A stretch of 64,000 nt of DNA, taken from Hofstenia miamia (taxonomy: Eukaryota; Xenacoelomorpha; Acoela). A program made the translations under genes and the position numbers. The stretch is taken from contig SCFE01000075.1 of the NCBI GenBank assembly GCA_004352715.1, positions 1,818,860-1,882,859 of the forward strand. The letters are read 5' to 3'. Shown here in pieces: positions 10,665 to 20,880 of this stretch (position 1 is the stretch's first letter; each line of letters starts with the position of its first letter). The notes under the pieces are model-generated. The model was given only the letters and a program-made list of their open reading frames with translations, made no database searches and had not been told where the DNA came from.

Positions 10665-11573
10665 CAGGGTTGGCCATAAGTCGCTTCGAAGTTTAATTGC
10701 AGTTTTTTCATCTTTCTTAAGTATCTAGTATTCTATTTTTTTCTTTGATGATAGTAAAATGAAGGTTGGAGGTTTTATTTGCTTTTTATTTTACTTCAAA
10801 ATTCCCACTCAAACACCCTGTTATAATAGTAATTTTATTGAATGTCATATTATTGATTAATTTGTAATTAATATCTGTAAATGAAGCTAGTGTTAAACCG
10901 ACTTAAATAAAGTGCAAAACAATTTCATCAAAAGCAAAATTGCGTGTACTTCCCAGAGAACATTCATATGAATAAATTCATTCAAAACTAACAAAATTAT
11001 AATAAAAAGTCACATTAGATTGCTGAAAACCCCTCCTCTCTCTTGGAGAACCAATTCAGCTCTCACCAGCAAGTTGTCAATGGCACACTTCAGTTCCTCC
11101 AATGTAACGCTTTCAATAGCCTCCTTGATGCACTGTTGGAGTTCTTCCAATGTCGAAGGCTGACTGCAGTGATAAACACGTGCCTTGATGAAGCCACAGA
11201 ACCAATAATTCAGTGGATTAAGGTCCGGAGATCGCGGTGGCCAAGGTTGTCCGGCCCGGTTGCAATGATGCGCTCTTCCAAGAACTGCGACTTCAAAAAG
11301 TCACTAACAATGATTGTGAACTGGGGCGGAGCTCCATCCTGTTGGAAAATGGTGGTAGAAAGAACATGTTTGCGGCGCAGTGCTGGAGTAACCTGTGATT
11401 GTAAGAGTTCCAGATAATTTTCTGAGTTCACAGTATCGTGGAAGAAGAACGACTTAAGTTTGAAAGAAGAGGTGAAGCCAAACCAGACACACAATTTAGG
11501 GGAATGCAATGACTTCGACAATGTTTGATGTGGATTTTCGAAGGCCCAAATAACACAGTTGTGTGTGTTTACA
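10665..11573 (-). mobile_element. Mariner-like DNA transposon, 3' half, truncated by gap
   Basis: The minus-strand transposase reads V-N-S-E-x-Y-L-E-L-L followed by FQQDGAPPQF (second catalytic Asp), then FLEERII. After a frameshift comes WPPRSPDLNPLNYW and a C-terminal helix rich in E and L. This is the IS630-Tc1-mariner DDE core. CAGGGTTGGCC preceded by TA at 10663 looks like a terminus. The first Asp and N-terminal half would lie in or beyond the N gap. An inverted ACACCCTG near 10815-10822 suggests a second, shorter element end. Confidence 0.7.
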
Positions 11574-12573
11574 NNNNNNNNNNNNNNNNNNNNNNNNNNN
11601 NNNNNNNNNNNNNNNNNNNNNNNNNNNNNNNNNNNNNNNNNNNNNNNNNNNNNNNNNNNNNNNNNNNNNNNNNNNNNNNNNNNNNNNNNNNNNNNNNNNN
11701 NNNNNNNNNNNNNNNNNNNNNNNNNNNNNNNNNNNNNNNNNNNNNNNNNNNNNNNNNNNNNNNNNNNNNNNNNNNNNNNNNNNNNNNNNNNNNNNNNNNN
11801 NNNNNNNNNNNNNNNNNNNNNNNNNNNNNNNNNNNNNNNNNNNNNNNNNNNNNNNNNNNNNNNNNNNNNNNNNNNNNNNNNNNNNNNNNNNNNNNNNNNN
11901 NNNNNNNNNNNNNNNNNNNNNNNNNNNNNNNNNNNNNNNNNNNNNNNNNNNNNNNNNNNNNNNNNNNNNNNNNNNNNNNNNNNNNNNNNNNNNNNNNNNN
12001 NNNNNNNNNNNNNNNNNNNNNNNNNNNNNNNNNNNNNNNNNNNNNNNNNNNNNNNNNNNNNNNNNNNNNNNNNNNNNNNNNNNNNNNNNNNNNNNNNNNN
12101 NNNNNNNNNNNNNNNNNNNNNNNNNNNNNNNNNNNNNNNNNNNNNNNNNNNNNNNNNNNNNNNNNNNNNNNNNNNNNNNNNNNNNNNNNNNNNNNNNNNN
12201 NNNNNNNNNNNNNNNNNNNNNNNNNNNNNNNNNNNNNNNNNNNNNNNNNNNNNNNNNNNNNNNNNNNNNNNNNNNNNNNNNNNNNNNNNNNNNNNNNNNN
12301 NNNNNNNNNNNNNNNNNNNNNNNNNNNNNNNNNNNNNNNNNNNNNNNNNNNNNNNNNNNNNNNNNNNNNNNNNNNNNNNNNNNNNNNNNNNNNNNNNNNN
12401 NNNNNNNNNNNNNNNNNNNNNNNNNNNNNNNNNNNNNNNNNNNNNNNNNNNNNNNNNNNNNNNNNNNNNNNNNNNNNNNNNNNNNNNNNNNNNNNNNNNN
12501 NNNNNNNNNNNNNNNNNNNNNNNNNNNNNNNNNNNNNNNNNNNNNNNNNNNNNNNNNNNNNNNNNNNNNNNNN
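11574..12573. other. Assembly gap (1000 N)
   Basis: Exactly 1000 N, probably a default gap size. The right edge is a (TA)n tract. The gap hides the rest of the mariner-like element and the 5' part of the Ty3/Gypsy-like element. Confidence 0.95.
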
Positions 12574-12577
12574 ATAT

Positions 12578-14720
12578 ATATATATATGGTCCCAGACAAT
12601 GATTTAGTGAGGATGAGCCCATTTACTTGGGAGGCTGCTGACAAAATAGGCAGAACAACGCCATTACAAAACATGAATTAGATCAAGCTTTTAAGAATTT
12701 AGATCAGAAATTGTCTACACACATTCCTGAGTTGATAAACAAAACTATATTGAATAAAACCAATACTTCTGGAAATCCATTGTTACCAGTTGAAATAACC
12801 ACTACAGAACAGGAGGCTGAGAACGTGGGAGGAAATAAATTCCCAGTTTGGTTTTCTGAGTCCATGCTACCTCAGGACCCTAGTCCAATGTTTTGAATGC
12901 CAGAATCAATACGGCAAAATTTTCAGGAAAAGTTGATGAGCTTGCCAAATGTTTGATGAATGGTTGTTTCTTTTCAAGCTTACACTAGCTCAGTACAAGA
13001 TCCATCCGTCTGCAGCATCCGCACATCTGCCTACTTTCCTAATAGGAGATGCCTACAGCCATTATTTAACAATAGATAAACGAATTAAGTTAGATTATGG
13101 GGCATTAATTGGTAATCTAAAACCCCATTACAGCGCACACTATATGATACACCAATATAAAATGTTGCAAGTACATATACATAGAGAGAAAATTCGTGAT
13201 GTCTGAAAACATTTCAACCTATATTACACAGGTAAAATGCTTGCACAAATTAAGTAGCCTACCATCCTAGTATTCCAGCATGATTTGCTTTCTTATTTTT
13301 TAGAGGACTACCATCATCCTTAAGAGAACACTTTGAGTTCAAGTGCAAACCCTAAGATTATGTGAGCAATTTAATAACAAAAGCCATAAGCTTTAATCTC
13401 ACTTTAGACAATACAGTTAGGGAAGTGATCCAAATTCAATACGTTAACAACACCATTAACAAATGGTGTTTTACGTTAATATGACAGTAAACCAAATCGT
13501 AAACTTACACTCAAAATAAATTCGATAAAGATGAAGTTTACGTTAAAGACGTGTTTTTTCCGCAAATGTTATTACAAATAACTTTGACACATTTAGGTTC
13601 TGCACATCTCTTCAAATATATCTATGCAAATAAATGTATTTCACTTGTTAATGTATTGAATTTGGATCACTTCCCTTAGAATTAACAAAGACCATCAAAC
13701 CATAGCAATTTACCACAATGCCAAAACCAATAAATCAGTATGTCAGTTACTGATCAAAAGCAACTAGTTAACATAGATGACATCAATCAGTCGAGACAAA
13801 CCACAGATTTAAGTCCACTGCCATAAATGCGGTCAGTAGGGACATAAGAAAACTAGTTGTCATAAGAAAATTTTAATTTTAGATGACAGAGACGGTTACT
13901 TAACTGAGTCCAATTCCAATCAAGAAACCACTGAGTTCCTAAACTAGGTGGAGCACTGATTCAGGATAAACAAGCTCTGATGTATATTGAGAATTCTAAG
14001 TGAAGTGGGCTTGATGATTAATGGAAATAAATGCGCCACTTTGCAAACAGAAGTTACCTTCCTAGGCAGAGTAATTAGGAAAGGCTACATTTCCATAAAA
14101 AATAATGCCAAAGATTTAATTGATAAGATAAACTCTCCTAAGAAGAGGAAAGATATCCAATGAATGATGGGTTTCCTTAACTACTATTTTCATTTATTCC
14201 TAAGTTAGCTGATAATAAATTAATATCTAAATTATTGAAATGCAAAACTATTTTTAAGTGGACTGTGTGCCACAAAGATGAAATGAGATTTTTTAGAGAA
14301 GAGTTGAACAAAATTCCATCACTTAGCACACCTGATTATTCCTTACGATTCATAGTTGACTGTGATGTGAGTACAGTGGCCATTGGAACTACATTGAGCC
14401 AAGTAAAAATGGCATAGAGCACCAAATTCAATACTTTAGTAGAAAGTTAATTACAAATGAAGTAATTAAAGGTCTAACAAGCTTGAGATGCTTGCACTAA
14501 TAGAAAGCTTAAAGAAATTCAGGTATTTTTTTAATGGAAGAGAGCCTACAGTCTGAACCAACAACAGCAGATTATCTTGTCTGAAGAAAGTCTCAGGCAA
14601 CAGAAGCAGTATTGTGGCATCGTGCATTGAGTATCTTTCTGACTACAACTTTGTCATTAAGCATAGAAAGGGCTCATTACACAGCAATGCTGACTTGTGG
14701 ACATCACTTCCTCATTACAA
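12578..14720 (+). mobile_element. Ty3/Gypsy-like LTR retrotransposon remnant (gag and partial pol)
   Basis: Gag-like coding at 12949-13206 reads LPTFLIGDAYSHYL. A zinc knuckle (C-x2-C-x4-H-x4-C with an internal stop) lies at 13807-13860. Then comes only the end of the RT (GLMINGNKCA, TFLGRVIRKGYIS, 14010-14100) and an RNase H-like region (14235-14710) with FKWTV, LSTPDYSLRFIVDCD and RKGSLHSNAD. Protease and most of the RT palm are missing between the zinc knuckle and the thumb, so a deletion removed the core. No LTRs are visible. The copy is dead. Confidence 0.7.
13420..13675. mobile_element. PIF/Harbinger-type MITE with TTA target duplication
   Basis: The termini GGGAAGTGATCCAAATTCAA and its complement form a perfect inverted repeat of about 24 bp, flanked by TTA on both sides (417-419 and 676-678 in the 13-kb block). 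A 3-bp TWA duplication with GG-starting TIRs is characteristic of PIF/Harbinger. The 256-bp element is non-coding and contains a smaller internal inverted repeat around AACACCATTAAC. It inserted between the gag and zinc-knuckle parts of the Gypsy-like remnant. Confidence 0.75.
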
Positions 14721-14951
14721 TTCCATAATGCAAGCCTAGGACCCACAGATGCTATTGGGAGAGGAGATGCTTATTCCGAATTGCAGTATTAAGACTCCTT
14801 GAATGAGCATAGGCATACGACTAGTTGAGCTATAAGAAATAGAGTTGCAACATCATTTCAAACATGAACAAAGCAAAGAGCAATTATGAGAAAATCAAAC
14901 CTAAGGTCTTAGGATTTTGTGATCATGTTATATATATAGTATATATATATA

Positions 14952-15951
14952 NNNNNNNNNNNNNNNNNNNNNNNNNNNNNNNNNNNNNNNNNNNNNNNNN
15001 NNNNNNNNNNNNNNNNNNNNNNNNNNNNNNNNNNNNNNNNNNNNNNNNNNNNNNNNNNNNNNNNNNNNNNNNNNNNNNNNNNNNNNNNNNNNNNNNNNNN
15101 NNNNNNNNNNNNNNNNNNNNNNNNNNNNNNNNNNNNNNNNNNNNNNNNNNNNNNNNNNNNNNNNNNNNNNNNNNNNNNNNNNNNNNNNNNNNNNNNNNNN
15201 NNNNNNNNNNNNNNNNNNNNNNNNNNNNNNNNNNNNNNNNNNNNNNNNNNNNNNNNNNNNNNNNNNNNNNNNNNNNNNNNNNNNNNNNNNNNNNNNNNNN
15301 NNNNNNNNNNNNNNNNNNNNNNNNNNNNNNNNNNNNNNNNNNNNNNNNNNNNNNNNNNNNNNNNNNNNNNNNNNNNNNNNNNNNNNNNNNNNNNNNNNNN
15401 NNNNNNNNNNNNNNNNNNNNNNNNNNNNNNNNNNNNNNNNNNNNNNNNNNNNNNNNNNNNNNNNNNNNNNNNNNNNNNNNNNNNNNNNNNNNNNNNNNNN
15501 NNNNNNNNNNNNNNNNNNNNNNNNNNNNNNNNNNNNNNNNNNNNNNNNNNNNNNNNNNNNNNNNNNNNNNNNNNNNNNNNNNNNNNNNNNNNNNNNNNNN
15601 NNNNNNNNNNNNNNNNNNNNNNNNNNNNNNNNNNNNNNNNNNNNNNNNNNNNNNNNNNNNNNNNNNNNNNNNNNNNNNNNNNNNNNNNNNNNNNNNNNNN
15701 NNNNNNNNNNNNNNNNNNNNNNNNNNNNNNNNNNNNNNNNNNNNNNNNNNNNNNNNNNNNNNNNNNNNNNNNNNNNNNNNNNNNNNNNNNNNNNNNNNNN
15801 NNNNNNNNNNNNNNNNNNNNNNNNNNNNNNNNNNNNNNNNNNNNNNNNNNNNNNNNNNNNNNNNNNNNNNNNNNNNNNNNNNNNNNNNNNNNNNNNNNNN
15901 NNNNNNNNNNNNNNNNNNNNNNNNNNNNNNNNNNNNNNNNNNNNNNNNNNN
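14952..15951. other. Assembly gap (1000 N)
   Basis: Exactly 1000 N, with a (TA)n tract on the left and (TAA/TAG)n on the right. The 5' part of the following RT element is presumably inside or collapsed. Confidence 0.95.
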
Positions 15952-15998
15952 AATAGTAATAATAATAATAATAATAATAGTAATAGTAGTAGTAGTAG
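15952..15998. repeat. (TAA)n/(TAG)n microsatellite
   Basis: Alternating TAA and TAG triplets directly precede the RT sequence. The same triplet is the 3' tail of the CR1-like element ending at 23237, so this may be the tail of an earlier insertion hidden in the gap. Confidence 0.7.
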
Positions 15999-17527
15999 AC
16001 TTTCTTAAATACATTGCAAAAGATAGAAAAAAGAGAGTGATGCAGATTACAAGTGTTAGACATTGTGGAAAAACTATTAACAAAACTTTCTCGAAAATTG
16101 GTGACTATAGAGGCAAAGATATAATGTATGAGGATAAAATTGATTCACCTAATATACAATTCTTTTTTACTTTAGTTAAGAATGAAATAATTAGAAGCAT
16201 AAACCAAATAAATGAAATGAAATCCATGGGTCCAAGTAATGTACCACACCACGTCTTAAAGTTAGCTTTTCATCAAACTATTGAAGTTTTAACTTTTTTA
16301 CTAAATGTTTGCATAAGGTACACATACTTTCCAATTCGTCTCAAACACACTGTAATTACACCTATATATAAATCAGGAGATGTAGAAAATTGTAGAATTT
16401 ATAGACCCATTTCAGTAATGCATGTGCTAGGAAAGCTTATTGAGCATAGCTTTAATGACCAATTATATAAATATTTTATAAACAAACTAATTCTGGCATG
16501 TCAATATGGATTTAGAAAACAGCTTTCCTCAACAGATGCTTTACTAAATGCTGTGGAAGACTGGCGCTTTGAACTAAATAATGGGAATTTCTCTGCAGTT
16601 CTATTTTTAGACTTATCTAAGGCATTTGACAGTATGTCTCATGAAATTTTAATAAGAACACTTTAAATGTGCAAGATAAGTGCAGACACTATTTTCCTTA
16701 TAAAGAGCTACCTAAGTAACTGCACACAATCTGTGAAAATTAACAATCAACTATCTAATACAATGAAAGTCCAGCAGGGCATACCACAAGGTTCTAAGTT
16801 AGGCCCATTCCTGTTCAATATTTATGTTAATGATTTAAGCAGTTGTCTACAATTCTCAAAAGTTATCCAGTATGCGGATGATACGTGCATCTATGTATTG
16901 CATAAATCTGCTTCCCAAGCAGCCACACTACTTAATATTGAGATTGCAGCTGTTTATAAGTGGTCATCCATGAATTGTCTCACACTAAATATTGAAAAAA
17001 CAAAGTTTTTAATGTTTTATCTAAGCATAAAAAACATACCAAGAAATATAACTATTTCAATCAACAACAATAATAAAGTAACTGATAATTGTGCGAAATA
17101 TTTATGCATCAATATAAATTTGACACTAGATTTTTCAGACTTGATGAACATGAAAATAAGACGTTTAGCTATATTTAATAACAATCTCAGCTGCTGGAAG
17201 AACTTCATACAAAACAGGTTCCTTATCAACTACATCAGAGCACAACTATATGGAATTATAAGTTATGGTAGTCAATTATGTCTAGGAAATTGTAAAAATA
17301 AATGGGCTGAAATTACTCAAATGACCAACTGGACTTTGCAAATTGCGGGAAATCTCCCACATTTGGCTCATGTTTCACACCTCTACAAAGATTTCAGAAT
17401 CATGCGCCCTTACCAATTTGTTCAATATATCTCAGTGATCAAATTTATCCCAGTGACTTTAAACATGTCGCAAAGCTTCAAATATAGTGATGTAACAAAA
17501 TATTTAAGACTAAATCAGCACTCTTAA
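15993..17527 (+). pseudogene. CR1-like reverse transcriptase, nearly intact, 5'- and 3'-truncated
   Basis: RT motifs in order: MGPSNVP, VITPIYKSGD, YRPISVMHVLGK, QYGFRKQLSSTDA, LFLDLSKAFDSMSH, QGIPQGSKLGPFLFNIYVND, then YADDTC at 16871 (catalytic Asp pair), and the thumb CLTLNIEKTKF. The only interruption in about 500 codons is one TAA at 16664, between the D-L-S-K-A-F-D and P-Q-G-S blocks. That makes this a young copy. It ends at 17527 before the usual C-terminal basic domain seen at 22.9 kb in the sister element. Endonuclease and ORF1 are absent or in the gap. Confidence 0.8.
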
Positions 17528-17660
17528 AATGAATTTTCTAGCAAAGCTTTGCTCAACTTACGACTCCTTTGAGGATTTTCATCAGGCAAATGCTTCAACA
17601 AGCAAAATAAAGCTGTAAAACTCTTCTTTGCGCTTACAGCTGAAGACCTCATGCAAGTAC

Positions 17661-18359
17661 ATGAAACACTTTCCGAAAAATATCAAAAGAATATTTGTGA
17701 TAAGAGCTGTAACACTGATCAATCTACAAAAGAACATCAGCAACCAAGTACAAGCCGGCCAGCTAAAAGACTTCCAGACGATGCAGAAGCTCTTTCTGGG
17801 AACATCTCGCCTAAAATATCTTAGATCAAGCCATTTACTAGGAGAAAAGAAAACCACAGAACATTCATACAGAGGAATACAAATGCTATCGAAAAGTACC
17901 CTCCCTAGTGATAACAATGTAGATACATTGGTTCTATCTGTTGGTGTAAATGATTGCAATCAAGAACTGTCAATAGACGATATTAAGCTCAAATTTCAAG
18001 GTCTTTTACAACGTTGCAAGGTCAAATTTCCAAAAGTCAAGGTCATTGGCTGCGATCCATTACGGAATTCTAAAAACACAAATGAGAAAATTAACATACT
18101 AAATCAATTTTACGAAACAGTAGATGTTAAAGTGATCAAATTTACAGAAACATTTTATGACAAGTGTTACACAAGAGACGGGATACACTTCAACAGACTT
18201 GGATTTAGTCTACTTGCTGATGCAATTAAAAAGTGTTTTAATGTTAAGAAGCCAGCATTGAAACCAAACAGTGGACTTCAAAGACATGGTCAAAGATACA
18301 GTCAGCCAGACATCAAGCAAATCGAGAAGCTTGTAAGTAAAATTCTACATTCCTTTTGA
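17661..18359 (+). CDS. SGNH/GDSL-family esterase, ORF1 of CR1-like element
   Basis: Open for 232 codons from the first ATG at 17661; the frame is open a little further upstream. Motifs of the SGNH hydrolase fold: LGTSRLKYL near residue 40 (block I, usually G-D-S, here G-T-S), LVLSVGVNDCNQ near residue 93 (the V-G-x-N-D block with the Asn), and RDGIHFNRLGFSLLADAI near residue 173 (D-x-x-H catalytic pair). The C-terminus is basic. SGNH domains are known in ORF1 proteins of CR1/L2-type retrotransposons, where lipid or acetyl ester hydrolysis and membrane contact have been proposed. The ORF is uninterrupted, so it could still be translated. Confidence 0.75.
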   Translation: MKHFPKNIKRIFVIRAVTLINLQKNISNQVQAGQLKDFQTMQKLFLGTSRLKYLRSSHLLGEKKTTEHSYRGIQMLSKSTLPSDNNVDTLVLSVGVNDCNQELSIDDIKLKFQGLLQRCKVKFPKVKVIGCDPLRNSKNTNEKINILNQFYETVDVKVIKFTETFYDKCYTRDGIHFNRLGFSLLADAIKKCFNVKKPALKPNSGLQRHGQRYSQPDIKQIEKLVSKILHSF

Positions 18360-18398
18360 ACTTATTACTTTAACTTTTTCGTTTGTGGCATTTGTAAT

Positions 18399-18458
18399 TA
18401 CAATAGCAAGCTAAGGGAAATACTTTTATCAAATGATGTAGAAAAAAACCCGGGATCT
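18399..18458 (+). other. 2A-like peptide motif at ORF2 N-terminus (last Pro changed to Ser)
   Basis: The frame reads CNYNSKLREILLSNDVEKNPG followed by S. The 2A-like consensus is a hydrophobic stretch, then D-V/I-E-x-N-P-G-P. Seven of the eight core positions match; the last Pro is Ser (TCT). 2A-like motifs cause ribosomes to skip one peptide bond and are known at the N-termini of ORFs in APE-type non-LTR elements. Here the final Pro to Ser change should abolish skipping. The frame stops soon after (TAA at 18479), before the endonuclease frame. Confidence 0.65.
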
Positions 18459-18489
18459 GTCATAAACAACAAAATTTTTTAAAAATTAT

Positions 18490-19322
18490 TTGCCCAATGT
18501 ATTGAATAACTTAAAAATACTAGTGATTAATTCACATGACTTATGCAACTCTTTTGAGAGTTTCAAAATTTGGACTGATAATCTGGGTGTCAATGTATTG
18601 TTTTGTATGACTGAAACATGGTTTAAAGATAGTAACAATCTTGATATTTGGAACCCTAATCCTACTAGGTTTACTGTATTTTACAAAAACAGGGAACAAA
18701 AACAAGGCGGTGGCTTACTAGCTATTGTCCCGAATTTTTTTGCAAATGCAGGAATTGAAAGACTAACTTCCTACATGATATATTTGAGAGTATGTGGTTG
18801 TATTCCTGCGAACATAGTTTGTTAGTTAATGTGGCATATTGCCCTCATAAGCAATACCAGAAAGAGTTTTTAGAATTCAAGTCGAATGAATTTCAGCATC
18901 TTCCAAATTATGACTATATTTTATTAACAGGTGATTACAATATCAATTACTTTGATAGAAAATCATACCTTATTGATAATTTTGCCAGTGAATGTGGCTT
19001 AAAAATTGTTAACACATGTATTCCAACACGTGAGAATGTAAACAGTAGTACACTAATATGATTACATGCTAACAAACAACATTGAGCGATTAGAAGTAGA
19101 AATAACAACCTGTAATTTTTCAGATCACTATGCAATTATTGGCATTGACAGAGAATTTCACATTAGCACTGAAAGCAAAAAAAATCATTACCAAACGATC
19201 ATTTAAGAATTTTAATAAAAATCATTTTCAAATGGATTTAAGAAAAATCAATTGGGATCATATTTATACAATTTCGAATGTAGATGAAATGTTAGAATAT
19301 TATTTACACTGTATTGAATTTG
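18490..19322 (+). pseudogene. APE-type endonuclease domain of CR1-like ORF2
   Basis: Motifs in order: LKILVINSHDLCNS (the N-x-x-S/D-L start), LFCMTETWFKD (E-T-W, catalytic Glu), GGGLLAIV, VNVAYCPHKQ (Y-x-P), ILLTGDYNINYFD (G-D-x-N), and CNFSDHYAIIGI (S-D-H). All expected catalytic blocks are present, spread over two or three frames (shifts near 18810, 19055 and 19120). The domain would nick target DNA. The P-like transposon interrupts it just downstream. Confidence 0.75.
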
Positions 19323-19419
19323 TTCTACCATGGGTCTCTGCGATGTTTACATTTATGTATAACCTGTTGCCCAGATTAGGCCATTGCGTGCGCTAGCAAT
19401 TATTCATTCAGTTAATGCT

Positions 19420-19624
19420 ATGCCTTTTAAATGTTGTGTTCCGAAATGCCACACTGGATATGCTTCAATTAAAACATGTCAGACAGAGGAAAGTAAACCT
19501 ACCTTGCATAGATTTCCAAAGGATGCTTCAATTGCTTTAGCATGGAAATCATGAATTCCAAGAAAAGATTGGGAAATTTACTTTCTGTTTGCTCCTTGCA
19601 CTTTAAACCANAATTTGTTTGGTA
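19420..19624 (+). pseudogene. THAP zinc-finger domain of P-like transposase, broken
   Basis: ATG at 19420 gives MPFKCCVPKC, the C-x2-4-C half of a C2CH THAP finger, then LHRFPKD and ALAW. TGA at 19546 follows, then IPRKDW in frame. A +1 shift resumes at LLSVCSLHFKP, the C-x2-H half. One unknown base lies at 19611 and a GGTAAGT donor follows. THAP domains bind the transposon ends in P elements. The stop and frameshift mean this copy is inactive. Confidence 0.75.
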
Positions 19625-19895
19625 AGTGTTTTCAAATAATTACGAAGTACCAGTTTAATTAATTAACTTTTTTGTTTGACCATTTTAAAGTTCACAAAAT
19701 TCTCGTTGTCTATTATTTTTATAGTTTTCCCCTAAAACGTCTCAATACGTTTCCACAAAGCGTTAAAAAATAGGTGTTCAGTCTCATTTTTTTGCAGCCA
19801 ACTATACTACAAGCATGACAGTGAAAATGAATTTCTACGCTTTATTTTCTTAAGGTGGAAACGTTTATTTTTTAAGTATACTTATACTGGTTCAG

Positions 19896-20185
19896 TGGAG
19901 GACGTAAATGTTGATGATCAAGCATCTATTTGCTATGTAGCTGGTTGGGCTGGGCGGAAAGTTGCTGAACGATTTTCTTGTGCTGATTGCCAAAAACGTT
20001 TAGTGGGATCTATGATCATTTCACAACCAGCGGATAATGTCTTGAGTATGTTCTCAAGATTTGACAGTGGTGGTCTTGCCCAGCCTACGGATTTATCTTA
20101 CAAGATAGCAGTTTTGGTGTATTTATATTTTTATCAAGTTTCACATTCAGGTCAATTCCAATTGCTAAACTTTCTTTTTAACTAG
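19896..20185 (+). pseudogene. C-terminal segment of P-like/THAP9-like transposase
   Basis: A TTCAG acceptor opens a frame reading ICYVAGWAGRKVAERF, then C-x2-C (SCADCQK), and SRFDSGGLAQPTDLSYKI. This resembles the 'Y-x-A-G-Y ... C-x2-C ... D-x-G-G-L-x-x-P-S' end of P-element/THAP9 transposases. It is only about 95 codons long; the RNase H-like core between the THAP domain and this part is missing. Confidence 0.6.
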
Positions 20186-20880
20186 ATGTCTTATAATTCT
20201 GTCTAATAATTTCACATTTTGCTAGTTACCCAATGTAAAATACATTTTAAATTAGAAAGCTAGTGTATTCAATAGGCAAATTATTGTGGAATTGACCTTT
20301 AAGTTGAAATTGAACGTCATTTTCTAAAATGTAAAAACCATCGCCACGTTTTTTGTTCAGCAGTCTATCACAAAATTTGCATCTCAGAAGAAGCTGTAAT
20401 ACTTGATCTGGAATGTCTGCATAAGCATGAGTTTATAAAGCCATTTGTACATAAGGTTAATTATAATTTGGTTATCTCAAATATACAGTGTATCATATTT
20501 TTAATAGCAAATTAATATTTATTTTCTTTACGAAAAGTTCCAATATGTGCAAATCTATTACGAGATAACCAAATGTGCTTTTAAAGTTATTCAATTGCAT
20601 CATTAAAAACTTTGTAAGTGAGGCGTCTTTTCCTCCAAAATCAAGCTCTGCAAAACTACGGAAGTTAAGATCTAGATAAAATTGACTTATAAATTTGTTT
20701 TATGATTTTTTTTTGGTTTTTATATGCACAATATATTATACTACATGAATGAATTAAATTTGTAATCATTGTTTTGAAAATCATTAATGGCCTAATCTAG
20801 GCAACAGCTGTTACTAGAAACCACAGCCTTCTCATCCAGGTTATACACAAATGTAAAATCGCAGAGATCCATGGTTCTAC

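Larger units (their letters stand above)
19329..20873 (+). mobile_element. P-element-like THAP transposon, internally deleted, nested in ORF2
   Basis: The left terminus CATGGGTCTCTGCGATG and right terminus (other strand) CATGGATCTCTGCGATT form inverted repeats continuing through TATAACCTG and AGATTAGGCCATT. The right arm carries about 40 extra bases. It is flanked by GTTCTAC at 19322-19328 and 20874-20880. Removing the element joins the endonuclease-RT linker in frame (LHCIEFVL, then HKHAPDKSIR), which proves the insertion site. Inside are a broken THAP domain and a C-terminal P-transposase-like segment. The catalytic middle is absent. Confidence 0.8.

Noticed and set aside
11525-12681. Long open frames across the N gaps (also 14864-16666, 26646-26924, 29212-29526, 35563-35904, 57227-57715)
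   Set aside because: They are open only because runs of N contain no stop codons. The short real ends are (TA)n or parts of transposons.
17582-17959. 125-codon open frame on the minus strand
   Set aside because: It is antisense to the SGNH ORF1, which has clear motifs.
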